Assembly: GCF_904063055.1 (NCBI RefSeq)
Contig: NZ_CAJFCN010000009.1
Span: 172,057 to 236,056 of the forward strand
DNA from: Pseudomonas paracarnis
GTDB lineage: Bacteria > Pseudomonadota > Gammaproteobacteria > Pseudomonadales > Pseudomonadaceae
DNA length: 64,000 nucleotides
Reading direction: 5' to 3'
Part shown: positions 9,518-17,891 of the stretch, piece after piece
Numbering within the stretch: position 1 is the stretch's first letter
Layout: each line of letters opens with the position of its first letter
Program-made: the position numbers and the translations under genes
Notes under the pieces: model-generated
Databases searched by the model: none
Told to the model about the DNA's origin: nothing
The model's input: only the letters and a program-made list of their open reading frames with translations

Positions 9518-10969
9518 ATGTCCGTCCGTCGTACCAAAATCGTCGCCACCCTTGGCCCGGCCAGTAACTCGCCGGAAGTCCTCGAACAGCTGATTCTGGC
9601 TGGTTTGGACGTCGCCCGTCTGAACTTCTCCCACGGCACCCCGGACGAGCACAAGGCTCGCGCCAAGCTGGTGCGTGACCTCGCCGCCAAGCATGGCCGC
9701 TTCGTTGCACTCTTGGGCGACCTGCAAGGCCCGAAAATCCGTATCGCCAAATTCACCAACAAGCGGATCGAGCTGAAGATCGGTGACAAGTTCACCTTCT
9801 CCACCAGCCACCCGCTGACCGAAGGCACCCAGGACGTGGTGGGCATCGACTACCCGGACCTGGTCAAGGACTGCGGCGTCGGTGACGAACTGCTGCTGGA
9901 CGACGGCCGTGTGGTCATGCGCGTCGACACCGCCACGCCGACCGAACTCAATTGCACCGTGATCATCGGCGGCCCGCTGTCCGACCACAAAGGCATCAAC
10001 CGTCGCGGTGGTGGCCTGACGGCGCCGGCCCTGACTGAAAAAGACAAGGCTGACATCAAGCTCGCCGCCGAAATGGAAGTGGACTACCTCGCCGTGTCCT
10101 TCCCGCGCGACGCCGCCGACATGGAATACGCCCGTAAGCTGCGCGACGAAGCCGGCGGTACCGCCTGGCTGGTAGCGAAGATCGAGCGTGCTGAAGCCGT
10201 GGCCGATGATGAAACCCTCGACGGCCTGATCAAGGCCTCCGATGCCGTGATGGTTGCCCGTGGCGACCTGGGCGTGGAAATCGGTGACGCCGAGCTGATC
10301 GGTATCCAGAAGAAGATCATCCTGCACGCACGCCGTCATAACAAAGCGGTGATCGTTGCGACCCAGATGATGGAGTCGATGATCCAGAACCCGATGCCGA
10401 CCCGTGCCGAAGTGTCCGACGTGGCCAACGCCGTGCTCGACTACACCGACGCCGTGATGCTCTCGGCTGAAAGTGCCGCCGGCCCGTACCCGCTGGAAGC
10501 CGTGCAGGCCATGGCGCGTATCTGCGTCGGTGCCGAAAAGCACCCGACCAGCAAGACCTCCAGCCACCGCATCGGCAAGGTTTTCGAAAGCTGTGACCAG
10601 AGCATCGCCCTGGCTGCCATGTACACCGCCAACCACTTCCCGGGCGTGAAAGCGATCATCGCTTTGACCGAAAGTGGCTACACGCCGTTGATCATGTCGC
10701 GCATCCGTTCCTCGGTGCCTATCTACGCGTTCACCCCACACCGCGAAGCCCAGGCCCGCGCGGCCATGTTCCGCGGCGTGTACACCATCCCGTTCGACCC
10801 GGCGTCGCTGGCACCGAACGAAGTCAGCCAGAAGGCGATCGACGAGTTGGTCAAACGCGGCGTCGTGGAGAAAGGCGACTGGGTCATCCTGACCAAGGGC
10901 GACAGCTACCACACCACCGGTGGCACCAATGGCATGAAGATCCTGCATGTGGGCGACCCGCAGGTCTGA
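9518..10969 (+). CDS. pyk: Pyruvate kinase
   Basis: A 483-residue pyruvate kinase, catalysing phosphoenolpyruvate + ADP to pyruvate + ATP at the end of the lower Entner-Doudoroff/glycolytic route. Visible motifs are 'RLNFSHGTPDEH' near residue 32, the 'VMVARGDLGVEIG' loop near 245, and 'PTRAEVSDVANAV' near 295. The length fits the allosteric PykA type. It is a monocistronic unit closed by a strong terminator. Confidence 0.96.
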   Translation: MSVRRTKIVATLGPASNSPEVLEQLILAGLDVARLNFSHGTPDEHKARAKLVRDLAAKHGRFVALLGDLQGPKIRIAKFTNKRIELKIGDKFTFSTSHPLTEGTQDVVGIDYPDLVKDCGVGDELLLDDGRVVMRVDTATPTELNCTVIIGGPLSDHKGINRRGGGLTAPALTEKDKADIKLAAEMEVDYLAVSFPRDAADMEYARKLRDEAGGTAWLVAKIERAEAVADDETLDGLIKASDAVMVARGDLGVEIGDAELIGIQKKIILHARRHNKAVIVATQMMESMIQNPMPTRAEVSDVANAVLDYTDAVMLSAESAAGPYPLEAVQAMARICVGAEKHPTSKTSSHRIGKVFESCDQSIALAAMYTANHFPGVKAIIALTESGYTPLIMSRIRSSVPIYAFTPHREAQARAAMFRGVYTIPFDPASLAPNEVSQKAIDELVKRGVVEKGDWVILTKGDSYHTTGGTNGMKILHVGDPQV

Positions 10970-10986
10970 GTGACAAGCTGAAAAAC

Positions 10987-11019
10987 AAAAGCCCCGCCCT
11001 GTGAATGGCGGGGCTTTTT
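10987..11019 (+). terminator. Intrinsic terminator of pyk
   Basis: The inverted repeat AAAGCCCCGCC / GGCGGGGCTTT, with an 8-9 nt loop and a T-run, begins 18 nt after the pyk stop. Confidence 0.9.
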
Positions 11020-11055
11020 GCATTTCAGTGCAGGCCACTGTGTTGAATTTCAGCG

Positions 11056-11136
11056 CCTCATCGCAGGCAAGCCAGCTCCCACAATAGTCAGACAACTCGG
11101 TCTACTGTGGGAGCTGGCTTGCCTGCGATGGCGTCA
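11056..11136. repeat. REP pair (REPIN-like)
   Basis: Two Pseudomonas REP sequences in opposite orientation: the complement of GTGGGAGCTGGCTTGCC at about 11061-11082 and the direct form at about 11105-11130, separated by about 25 nt. Confidence 0.9.
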
Positions 11137-11180
11137 TCGGCTCCGGACGATAAGCTCCGATACCGACTTGACCAGGCTTT

Positions 11181-12122
11181 TCATAACGTAAAAGGGCGAG
11201 CCAGGAACACATCCGCCAGCAATTGATTACGCGGCAGTCCCGCCAGGAACAAGCGCTTGGAAAAGGCCTCGACGCTGGCAGGGTGCCCGCAAAGCAAGGC
11301 CAGGGTGTGCCGGGAAACCAGCCGCAGTTGCGCCAATGCCTGCTGCAACTGCGCCGCGGTCCATAGCTCCACGGTGAGGTGCCCATGTTGCGCGGCAAGC
11401 GCTGCCAGGGGTTCAGCCAGATAATGAGCCTCGGCCTCATGGGCCAGGTGAATCACGCGAATCTCGCCTTGATGATCCTGGCGCAGTGCCTCGCGCAACA
11501 CGCCCCACAAGGGGCCCAGGCCAGTACCGGAGGCCAGCAGCCACAAGGGTCGTGATTGCCAGTCAGGATCATAGTGCAGCGCTCCACCCCGCAGTTCGCC
11601 CAGGCATACAGGATCACCGACCTTCAACTGTCGCGCGGCATCGCTGAAGGCACCGGGTTGACGGCAGTCGATATGGAACTCCAGATACGGCTCCTCCTGG
11701 GGCAAACTCGCCAGGGAATAAGGGCGTGCCACCTGCCCTGCCCACAGCACCAAATGCTGCCCGGCCCTGTACCGCAGGGCACGTTCTGGTTGCAGGCGCA
11801 GGCGCAGTACCGTCGAACTCAGCCAATCGGCGCCCACCACCTGGGCGGGCAAGCCATCGCGCTGGGGATCAAACGCGTCGACCTTCAGGTCCGCAATGAC
11901 CCGGCACTGGCACGCCAGGCGCCAACCTTGCTGGCGCTGCGTCGGGCTCAGGGCTTCGGGCTGCTGGTCGTCAACCTCACCCTCGCAACGCACCAGGCAC
12001 GCATGGCAACTGCCGGCCCGGCAACTGAAGGGCACGGCCACACCGGCCTGATTCAAGGCATCCAGCAGGTTGCTGCCGGGGGTGACCGACCAGTGGCGTT
12101 CGCCGACATACAGTTCAGGCAT
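11181..12122 (-). CDS. 2Fe-2S ferredoxin / NAD(P)H oxidoreductase
   Basis: A 313-residue two-part electron-transfer protein. The N-terminal plant-type [2Fe-2S] ferredoxin domain shows CRAGSCHAC with a further distal cysteine ('RLACQCRV'). It is followed by a ferredoxin-NADP reductase module with the FAD signature 'RPYSLAS' and the nucleotide-binding 'LLASGTGLGPLWG'. It resembles CDP-6-deoxyglucoseen reductase and oxygenase reductases, but no oxygenase partner is nearby, so the redox partner is unknown. The gene lies between pyk and the class I fumarase, as in other Pseudomonas. Confidence 0.88.
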   Translation of the reverse strand: MPELYVGERHWSVTPGSNLLDALNQAGVAVPFSCRAGSCHACLVRCEGEVDDQQPEALSPTQRQQGWRLACQCRVIADLKVDAFDPQRDGLPAQVVGADWLSSTVLRLRLQPERALRYRAGQHLVLWAGQVARPYSLASLPQEEPYLEFHIDCRQPGAFSDAARQLKVGDPVCLGELRGGALHYDPDWQSRPLWLLASGTGLGPLWGVLREALRQDHQGEIRVIHLAHEAEAHYLAEPLAALAAQHGHLTVELWTAAQLQQALAQLRLVSRHTLALLCGHPASVEAFSKRLFLAGLPRNQLLADVFLARPFTL

Positions 12123-12338
12123 ATAAAGACTCGATCATAAGGAGCGCGCACAGGGAATCATGCCTGCGACAGTTTGACCATAGTCGGGTGTATCGGCCAC
12201 CGTGCCGGGTTATACTGCCGCGCCTTTTTAGCGTCGCGCCTGCACCATTCTGGCGTGCCTTGGAAAGATGGCTTCAGCCGACCGATGCAACACTGAGGCC
12301 ATCTTTATTGAATGTTCCCTTATAGAGGAGCGCGACTC

Positions 12339-13862
12339 ATGACCGTGATCAAGCAAGACGACCTGATTCAGAGCGTTGCCGACGCCCTGCAATTCATTTC
12401 CTACTACCACCCCGTTGATTTCATCCAGGCCATGCACGAAGCCTACCTGCGCGAAGAATCGCCGGCAGCCCGTGACTCCATCGCCCAGATCCTGATCAAC
12501 TCGCGCATGTGTGCCACCGGCCATCGCCCGATCTGCCAGGACACCGGTATTGTCACCGTGTTCGTGCGCGTGGGTATGGACGTGCGCTGGGACGGCGCAA
12601 CCATGGGCCTGGACGACATGATCAACGAAGGCGTGCGTCGCGCCTACAACCTGCCAGAAAACGTCCTGCGCGCCTCGATCCTCGCCGACCCGGCCGGCGC
12701 CCGCAAGAACACCAAGGACAACACCCCTGCGGTCATCCACTATTCCATCGTCCCGGGTAACACCGTGGAAGTGGACGTGGCGGCCAAGGGTGGCGGCTCC
12801 GAGAACAAGTCGAAAATGGCCATGCTCAACCCGTCCGACTCGATCGTCGACTGGGTGCTCAAGACTGTTCCGACCATGGGCGCCGGCTGGTGCCCACCGG
12901 GCATGCTCGGCATTGGCATCGGCGGTACCGCCGAGAAAGCCGCGGTAATGGCCAAGGAAGTGTTGATGGAGTCCATCGACATCCACGAGCTGAAAAAGCG
13001 CGGCCCGCAAAACCGTATCGAAGAAATGCGCCTGGAGCTGTTCGAGAAGGTCAACCAACTGGGCATCGGCGCCCAGGGCCTGGGTGGCCTGACCACCGTG
13101 CTCGACGTGAAGATCATGGACTACCCGACCCACGCCGCGTCCCTGCCGGTGTGCATGATCCCCAACTGCGCCGCCACCCGTCACGCGCACTTCGTGCTCG
13201 ACGGCTCGGGCCCGGCGTCACTGGAAGCGCCACCGTTGGACGCCTACCCGGAAATCGTCTGGGAAGCCGGCCCATCGGCTCGCCGCGTCAACCTCGACAC
13301 CCTGACCCCGGAAGAAGTGCAGAGCTGGAAGCCGGGCGAAACCGTCCTGCTCAACGGCAAGATGCTTACCGGTCGCGATGCGGCGCACAAGCGCATGGTC
13401 GAGATGCTGAACAAGGGCGAAACCTTGCCGGTGGACCTCAAGGGCCGCTTTATCTACTACGTCGGCCCGGTTGATCCGGTGCGCGAAGAAGTGGTTGGCC
13501 CAGCGGGCCCGACCACTGCAACGCGGATGGACAAGTTCACCCGCCAGATCCTGGAGCAAACCGGCCTGCTGGGCATGATCGGCAAATCCGAGCGCGGCCC
13601 TACCGCCATCGAAGCGATCAAGGATCACAAGGCCGTGTACCTGATGGCCGTGGGCGGCGCCGCTTACCTGGTGGCCCAGGCCATCAAGAAGTCGCGCGTG
13701 GTTGCCTTCGCCGAACTGGGCATGGAAGCCATCTACGAGTTCGACGTCAAAGACATGCCGGTCACCGTTGCAGTAGACAGCAAAGGTGAATCCGTCCACA
13801 TCACCGGTCCTGCCATCTGGCAGAAAAAGATCAGTGACAGCCTGGCGGTAGAAGTGCAGTAA
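12339..13862 (+). CDS. Fumarate hydratase class I (iron-sulfur)
   Basis: A 507-residue iron-sulfur fumarase interconverting fumarate and malate in the TCA cycle. Cluster-ligand and active-site segments are visible in 'GHRPICQDTG' near residue 60 and 'LPVCMIPNCAATRH' near 270. It is a single polypeptide of the FumA/FumB kind, not the two-subunit form. The ATG at 12339 follows GAGGAG by 8 nt; an upstream in-frame ATG at 12312 lacks a ribosome site. The symbol fumA would be reasonable, but the naming differs between strains. Confidence 0.94.
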   Translation: MTVIKQDDLIQSVADALQFISYYHPVDFIQAMHEAYLREESPAARDSIAQILINSRMCATGHRPICQDTGIVTVFVRVGMDVRWDGATMGLDDMINEGVRRAYNLPENVLRASILADPAGARKNTKDNTPAVIHYSIVPGNTVEVDVAAKGGGSENKSKMAMLNPSDSIVDWVLKTVPTMGAGWCPPGMLGIGIGGTAEKAAVMAKEVLMESIDIHELKKRGPQNRIEEMRLELFEKVNQLGIGAQGLGGLTTVLDVKIMDYPTHAASLPVCMIPNCAATRHAHFVLDGSGPASLEAPPLDAYPEIVWEAGPSARRVNLDTLTPEEVQSWKPGETVLLNGKMLTGRDAAHKRMVEMLNKGETLPVDLKGRFIYYVGPVDPVREEVVGPAGPTTATRMDKFTRQILEQTGLLGMIGKSERGPTAIEAIKDHKAVYLMAVGGAAYLVAQAIKKSRVVAFAELGMEAIYEFDVKDMPVTVAVDSKGESVHITGPAIWQKKISDSLAVEVQ

Positions 13863-13886
13863 GCACCTCATCCAAAAAAATAAATG

Positions 13887-13921
13887 CGACTGCGGCCCCA
13901 CGGCCCAGTCGCCTTTTTTAT
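13887..13921 (+). terminator. Intrinsic terminator of the fumarase gene
   Basis: The arms GCGACTG and CAGTCGC enclose an inner CGGCC/GGCC helix, followed by CTTTTTT. The hairpin starts 25 nt after the fumarase stop. Confidence 0.85.
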
Positions 13922-13994
13922 GCCTGGAGCAAGGGACTGCTCCTGATCTTGCTCTTGATCTGCTTTTGATCTTGATCTCAGGCGCCCCGTTAAA

Positions 13995-14275
13995 CCACGC
14001 TGGCCGAACGCAGGCTTGAATTCGTGGGTAACCCGGCAGGACGCCGGGTTAGCCGCCCCGCGCCATGGATGGCGCGTGGCGGCGGCCCACGGATTCAAGC
14101 CTGCGTTCGGGCACACCGAGCCTAGGCGAGGTGCCGAGTGGTGGGGCAAGAGCGTTTTGCTTACTTTGGCCTGGGCCGGCATCCCGGCTTTTGCAAAGTG
14201 AGCCGCCGTCAGGGCGGAACCCTAAGTGGCCGTTACCTAACTAACGGATATGTACTCAATCTGATCCCACATCCC
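13995..14275. repeat. Long palindromic dispersed repeat, full copy
   Basis: A near-perfect 23-bp inverted repeat (14006-14028 with 14086-14108, one mismatch) encloses a second hairpin (CCGGC.../...GCCGGG at about 14032-14049). It continues through a segment that encodes the spurious-looking peptide 'YFGLGRHPGFCKVSRR' and a GC-rich AGCCGCC-flanked stretch. A shortened copy of the same repeat lies at 47965-48094. The coding-looking peptide here is treated as part of the repeat and not as a gene. Confidence 0.8.
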
Positions 14276-14465
14276 GGTCGGCTGTCAGGCCGCCTTCGCG
14301 AGCAAGCCCGCTCCCACATTGCGATCGTGGGGTGTCAGGTAGATAGCCGTCGGCTGGCAAGCCGTCATCGCAGGCAAGCCAGCTCCCACAGTTGGATCGT
14401 GGGGTGTCAGGTAGATAGATGTCGGCTGTCAGGCCGTCATCGCAGGCAAGCCAGCTCCCCCACAA
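14276..14465. repeat. Tandem array of three same-strand REPs, 72-bp period
   Basis: Three REP sequences in one orientation (minus-strand cores near 14297-14318, 14367-14389 and 14437-14460) are joined by a nearly identical spacer starting CGTGGGGTGTCAGGTAGATA. The spacer recurs at 14326 and 14398, a period of 72 bp. The first REP is the GCGAGCAAGCCCGC variant and the others are the GCAGGCAAGCCAGC variant. Confidence 0.85.
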
Positions 14466-14536
14466 GCTCCTTGGTCACAAGATATGAGCTGCCCATGCTA
14501 TGGTGCTCGCCCCTTACCGTGCCTGTTCATCATCGT

Positions 14537-16303
14537 ATGATCGTGATCCCTCGCCCCCTGCGCCTGACCTTCTATTCTCTGTTGATCATCGCCGGTGCGG
14601 TGCTGGCTGCCGCCTTGGCCACGCGCCATGCCGAACGCCAGGCCTTGGTAGACGACGCCGCCCGTGCCAATCAGCAGCTGGCGCTGTATGCCAACTCGCT
14701 GCACACCCTGATCGAACGCTACCGTGCCCTGCCCGCCGTGCTGGCGCTGGATTCGGAGATGATCAGCGCCTTGAAGGGCCCGCTGGACGCCACCACGCAA
14801 GACCGGCTCAACCGCAAGCTGGAGCGCATCAACGGCGCTGCGCAGTCTTCGACCCTGGAACTGATGGACCGCACCGGCCTGGCCGTGGCCGCCAGCAACT
14901 GGAACCTGCCCAGCAGTTATGTCGGCCACAACTACGCGTTCAGGCCGTATTTCAGCCAGACCTTGAGCCACGGCACCGGGCGCTTTTATGCAGTGGGCGT
15001 GACCACGGGTATTCCGGGCTACTTTCTTTCCAGTGCGGTCGTGGATGAGCACGAGCAGTTCCTCGGCGCCATGGTGGTCAAGCTGGAGTTCCCCGAGCTG
15101 GAGCGCGAGTGGGCCCAGGGCAATGACCTGCTGTTGGTCAGCGATGCGCGGGGCATCGTGTTTATCGCCAACCAGCCGGGCTGGCGTTATCGCAACCTGC
15201 GGCCGTTGTCCGAAAATGACCTGGCTGAACTCAAGACCACCCGCCAATACGACAAGAAGCAACTGCAGCCGCTGGACACCCAGCCCCTGCAACGCTTTGA
15301 CGAAAACAGCCATTTGATCCGCGTCAACGGCCCCGACGGCAACGCCAATTACATCTGGGAGTCGCTGCCGCTCAAGCGCGAAGGTTGGACCCTGCACCTG
15401 TTGCGCAAACCCCAGTTTGCCTTTGAAGACCAACGTAACGCGGGCCTTGCCGCTGCGGGTTCGTGGCTGGCATTGGTGTTCCTGGTGCTGTTCCTCAGCC
15501 AGCGCTGGCGCCTGGCCCGCTTGCGCCAGCGCAGCCGTGAAGAACTGGAGCAATTGGTCGAAGAACGCACCCAGGCGCTGCGCACCGCCCAGGATGGCCT
15601 GGTGCAGTCGGCCAAGCTGGCGGCATTGGGGCAGATGTCGGCCGCCCTCGCCCATGAAATCAACCAGCCGCTGACCGCCCAGCGCATGCAACTGGCGACG
15701 CTGCGGCTGCTGCTCGACCATGGTCGCGTGGACGATGCCTACAAGGCGCTCACGCCATTGGATGACATGCTCACGCGCATGGCCGCGCTCACCGGCCACC
15801 TCAAGACGTTCGCGCGCAAGAGCCCCAGTGGCCTGCGCGAAAAGCTGGACCTGGCGACGGTGGTTGACCAATCCTTGCACCTGCTCGACGCGCGCCTGCG
15901 TGACGAAGCCATCGGTGTGGTGCTGGACCTCACCCGCCCGGCCTGGGTACGTGGCGACGCGATCCGCCTGGAACAGGTGCTGATCAACCTGTTGCGCAAC
16001 GCCCTCGACGCCATGGCCGACAAACCGCGCAAGCGCCTGGAAATCCGCCTGCACGCCGATCAGCAGCTGTGGCAGTTGAGCGTCTGCGACAGCGGCGGCG
16101 GGATTGCCGAAGAACATTTGAGCAGCGTGTTCGACCCGTTTTTCACCACCAAACCGGTGGGCGACGGGCTCGGTTTGGGACTCGCGGTGTCCTACGCTAT
16201 CGTGCATGAACTGGGCGGACGCCTGAGTGCCGCCAACCGTGGCGATGGCGCGACTTTCACCTTGACCCTGCCTATCGCCCTGGAGACGCCAGACCTATGT
16301 TGA
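14537..16303 (+). CDS. DctB/MifS-type sensor histidine kinase
   Basis: A 588-residue membrane histidine kinase. Helix 1 is at residues 8-30, an extracytoplasmic double PDC/dCache region spans about 35-290, helix 2 is near 300-320, then a coiled linker, a HisKA box 'ALAHEINQPLTAQRMQLATL' (cited in part) near residue 372 and an ATPase domain with 'NLLRNALDAM' and 'GGGIAEEHLSSVFDPFFTT'. This architecture is that of C4-dicarboxylate or alpha-ketoglutarate sensors. It overlaps its response regulator by 7 nt. The start is uncertain: 14537 is the first ATG giving a normal N-terminus, but no clear ribosome site is seen, and 14495 is an alternative. Confidence 0.85.
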   Translation: MIVIPRPLRLTFYSLLIIAGAVLAAALATRHAERQALVDDAARANQQLALYANSLHTLIERYRALPAVLALDSEMISALKGPLDATTQDRLNRKLERINGAAQSSTLELMDRTGLAVAASNWNLPSSYVGHNYAFRPYFSQTLSHGTGRFYAVGVTTGIPGYFLSSAVVDEHEQFLGAMVVKLEFPELEREWAQGNDLLLVSDARGIVFIANQPGWRYRNLRPLSENDLAELKTTRQYDKKQLQPLDTQPLQRFDENSHLIRVNGPDGNANYIWESLPLKREGWTLHLLRKPQFAFEDQRNAGLAAAGSWLALVFLVLFLSQRWRLARLRQRSREELEQLVEERTQALRTAQDGLVQSAKLAALGQMSAALAHEINQPLTAQRMQLATLRLLLDHGRVDDAYKALTPLDDMLTRMAALTGHLKTFARKSPSGLREKLDLATVVDQSLHLLDARLRDEAIGVVLDLTRPAWVRGDAIRLEQVLINLLRNALDAMADKPRKRLEIRLHADQQLWQLSVCDSGGGIAEEHLSSVFDPFFTTKPVGDGLGLGLAVSYAIVHELGGRLSAANRGDGATFTLTLPIALETPDLC

Positions 16304-17622
16304 ACGCGGTGATTGTGGTCGATGACGAAGCCAGTATTCGCACGGCCGTCGAGCAATGGCTGAGCCTGTCGGGGTTTGACGTGCAGCTGTTCAGCCGCGC
16401 CGAAGAGTGCCTGGCGCAACTGCCCAAGGACTTTGCCGGGGTGATTCTGAGCGACGTGCGCATGCCAGGGCTCAGCGGCCTTGAACTGTTGGCCGAGGTG
16501 CAGCGCCGCGATGCCGATTTGCCGGTGATTTTGCTCACCGGCCATGGCGACGTGCCAATGGCCGTCGAAGCCATGCGCGACGGCGCCTACGACTTCCTGG
16601 AAAAACCCTTCAGCCCCGACGCCTTGCTCAACAGCCTGCGCCGGGCGTTGGACAAGCGTGGCCTGATCCTGGAAAACCGCCGCCTGCATCAACAGGCCGA
16701 TCATCGCGCGCAGTTGGAGTCCAGCCTGCTGGGTGTGTCCAAGGGCCTTCAAAGCTTGCGCCGCCAAGTGCTGGACCTGGCGAGTTTGCCGGTCAATGTG
16801 CTGATTCGCGGTGAAACCGGCAGCGGCAAGGAGTTGGTCGCCCGCTGCCTGCACGACTTCGGCCCACGCGCAAAGAAGCCGTTCGTGGCCCTCAATTGCG
16901 CGGCAATCCCCGAGCAGTTGTTCGAAGCCGAACTCTTCGGACATGAAAGCGGCGCCTTCACCGGCGCCCACGGCAAACGCATCGGCAAACTGGAATATGC
17001 CCACGGCGGCACCTTGTTCCTGGATGAAATCGAAAGCATGCCCCTGGCCCAGCAAGTGAAATTGCTGCGCGTATTGCAGGAACAGAAGCTGGAGCGGCTG
17101 GGCTCCAACCAGAGTATCCAAGTGGACCTGCGCATCATCGCTGCCACCAAGCCCGACCTGCTGGAAGAAGCCCGTGCCGGGCGCTTTCGCGAAGACCTGG
17201 CCTATCGGCTCAACGTCGCGCAACTGCGCCTGCCGCCATTGCGTGAACGTCGCGAAGATATTCCGCTGCTGTACGAGCATTTTGCGCAAAGCGCCGCCGA
17301 GCGTCTGGGCCGCCAGGTCGAGCCCTTGAGTGGGCCACAGTTGGGGCGCCTGCTCAGCCATGACTGGCCGGGCAATGTGCGCGAACTGGCCAACGTCGCC
17401 GAGCGCCAGGTGTTGGGGCTGGACGAGCCGGAACCGCAAGGGATCGAGGCCGGGCAGTCGTTAGCAGCGCAGCAAGAAGCGTTCGAGGCACACTGCCTGA
17501 AGGCCGCGTTGACGCGTCACAAGGGCGATATCAAGGCGGTGCTGGCCGAGTTACAACTGCCGCGCCGTACCTTCAATGAGAAGATGCAGCGGCATGGGTT
17601 GGTAAGGGAGATGTTTGTGTAG
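16297..17622 (+). CDS. Sigma-54-dependent response regulator (DctD/MifR type)
   Basis: A 441-residue NtrC-class activator. The receiver domain has phospho-acceptor D53 in 'LSDVRMPG'. The AAA+ domain has Walker A GETGSGKE, the GAFTGA loop that contacts sigma-54, and 'GGTLFLDEIESMP'. The C-terminal Fis-type helix-turn-helix is 'KGDIKAVLAELQLPRRTF' (cited in part). It should activate sigma-54 promoters after phosphorylation by the upstream kinase. The nearest target is the transporter gene downstream, which has a matching promoter and upstream dyads. P. aeruginosa MifR, controlling alpha-ketoglutarate use, is the closest functional analogue I know. Confidence 0.92.
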   Translation: MLNAVIVVDDEASIRTAVEQWLSLSGFDVQLFSRAEECLAQLPKDFAGVILSDVRMPGLSGLELLAEVQRRDADLPVILLTGHGDVPMAVEAMRDGAYDFLEKPFSPDALLNSLRRALDKRGLILENRRLHQQADHRAQLESSLLGVSKGLQSLRRQVLDLASLPVNVLIRGETGSGKELVARCLHDFGPRAKKPFVALNCAAIPEQLFEAELFGHESGAFTGAHGKRIGKLEYAHGGTLFLDEIESMPLAQQVKLLRVLQEQKLERLGSNQSIQVDLRIIAATKPDLLEEARAGRFREDLAYRLNVAQLRLPPLRERREDIPLLYEHFAQSAAERLGRQVEPLSGPQLGRLLSHDWPGNVRELANVAERQVLGLDEPEPQGIEAGQSLAAQQEAFEAHCLKAALTRHKGDIKAVLAELQLPRRTFNEKMQRHGLVREMFV

Positions 17623-17637
17623 CGATATTTGGATCAC

Positions 17638-17714
17638 CATCGCGGGCAAGCCCGCTCCCACATTTTGGTCTGTGAACACAGCAGGTGTGGGAGCTGGCTT
17701 GCCTGCGATGGCGT
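17638..17714. repeat. REP pair of mixed subtype
   Basis: The left half is the GCGGGCAAGCCCGC variant on the minus strand and the right half is the GTGGGAGCTGGCTTGCC form on the plus strand, with about 25 nt between them. It sits between the regulator stop and the upstream activating sites of the transporter. Confidence 0.9.
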
Positions 17715-17725
17715 CGGCAGCCATA

Positions 17726-17771
17726 AGCGGATTTCCGCTCATCACCCAAAAACCATCAGCGACTTTCCGCT
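17726..17771. promoter_or_regulatory. Two dyad upstream activating sites
   Basis: AGCGGATTTCCGCT (17726-17739) is a perfect dyad with a TT centre. A second, imperfect copy, AGCGACTTTCCGCT, lies at 17758-17771. The centres are exactly 32 bp apart, close to three helical turns, which is the arrangement expected for an NtrC-family activator. Binding by the adjacent response regulator is inferred. Confidence 0.6.
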
Positions 17772-17814
17772 CAATAAAATCCCGCAACCCTTCTATTGCG
17801 GGCCTTCCTCTACC

Positions 17815-17830
17815 TGGCACAGCTCCTGCT
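17815..17830 (+). promoter_or_regulatory. Sigma-54 (-24/-12) promoter of the transporter gene
   Basis: TGGCAC-N5-CTGCT keeps the invariant GG-N10-GC spacing of RpoN promoters (GG at 17816-17817, GC at 17828-17829). It lies about 60 nt before the transporter start and about 50 nt downstream of the second dyad. Confidence 0.7.
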
Positions 17831-17891
17831 ATAGCCCCAACAGGCTGCGCACGCGCCGCTCCATAAAAACAACTAGATGAAGGATCCTTCA

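Noticed and set aside
9392..11095. 567-residue minus-strand frame opposite pyk
   Set aside because: It is a GC-rich shadow of pyruvate kinase, with low-complexity composition and no motif.
14138..14536. N-terminal extension of the sensor kinase frame, containing 'YFGLGRHPGFCKVSRR'
   Set aside because: This peptide is encoded by the palindromic repeat and REP array, with no ribosome site; such frames recur wherever the repeat occurs.
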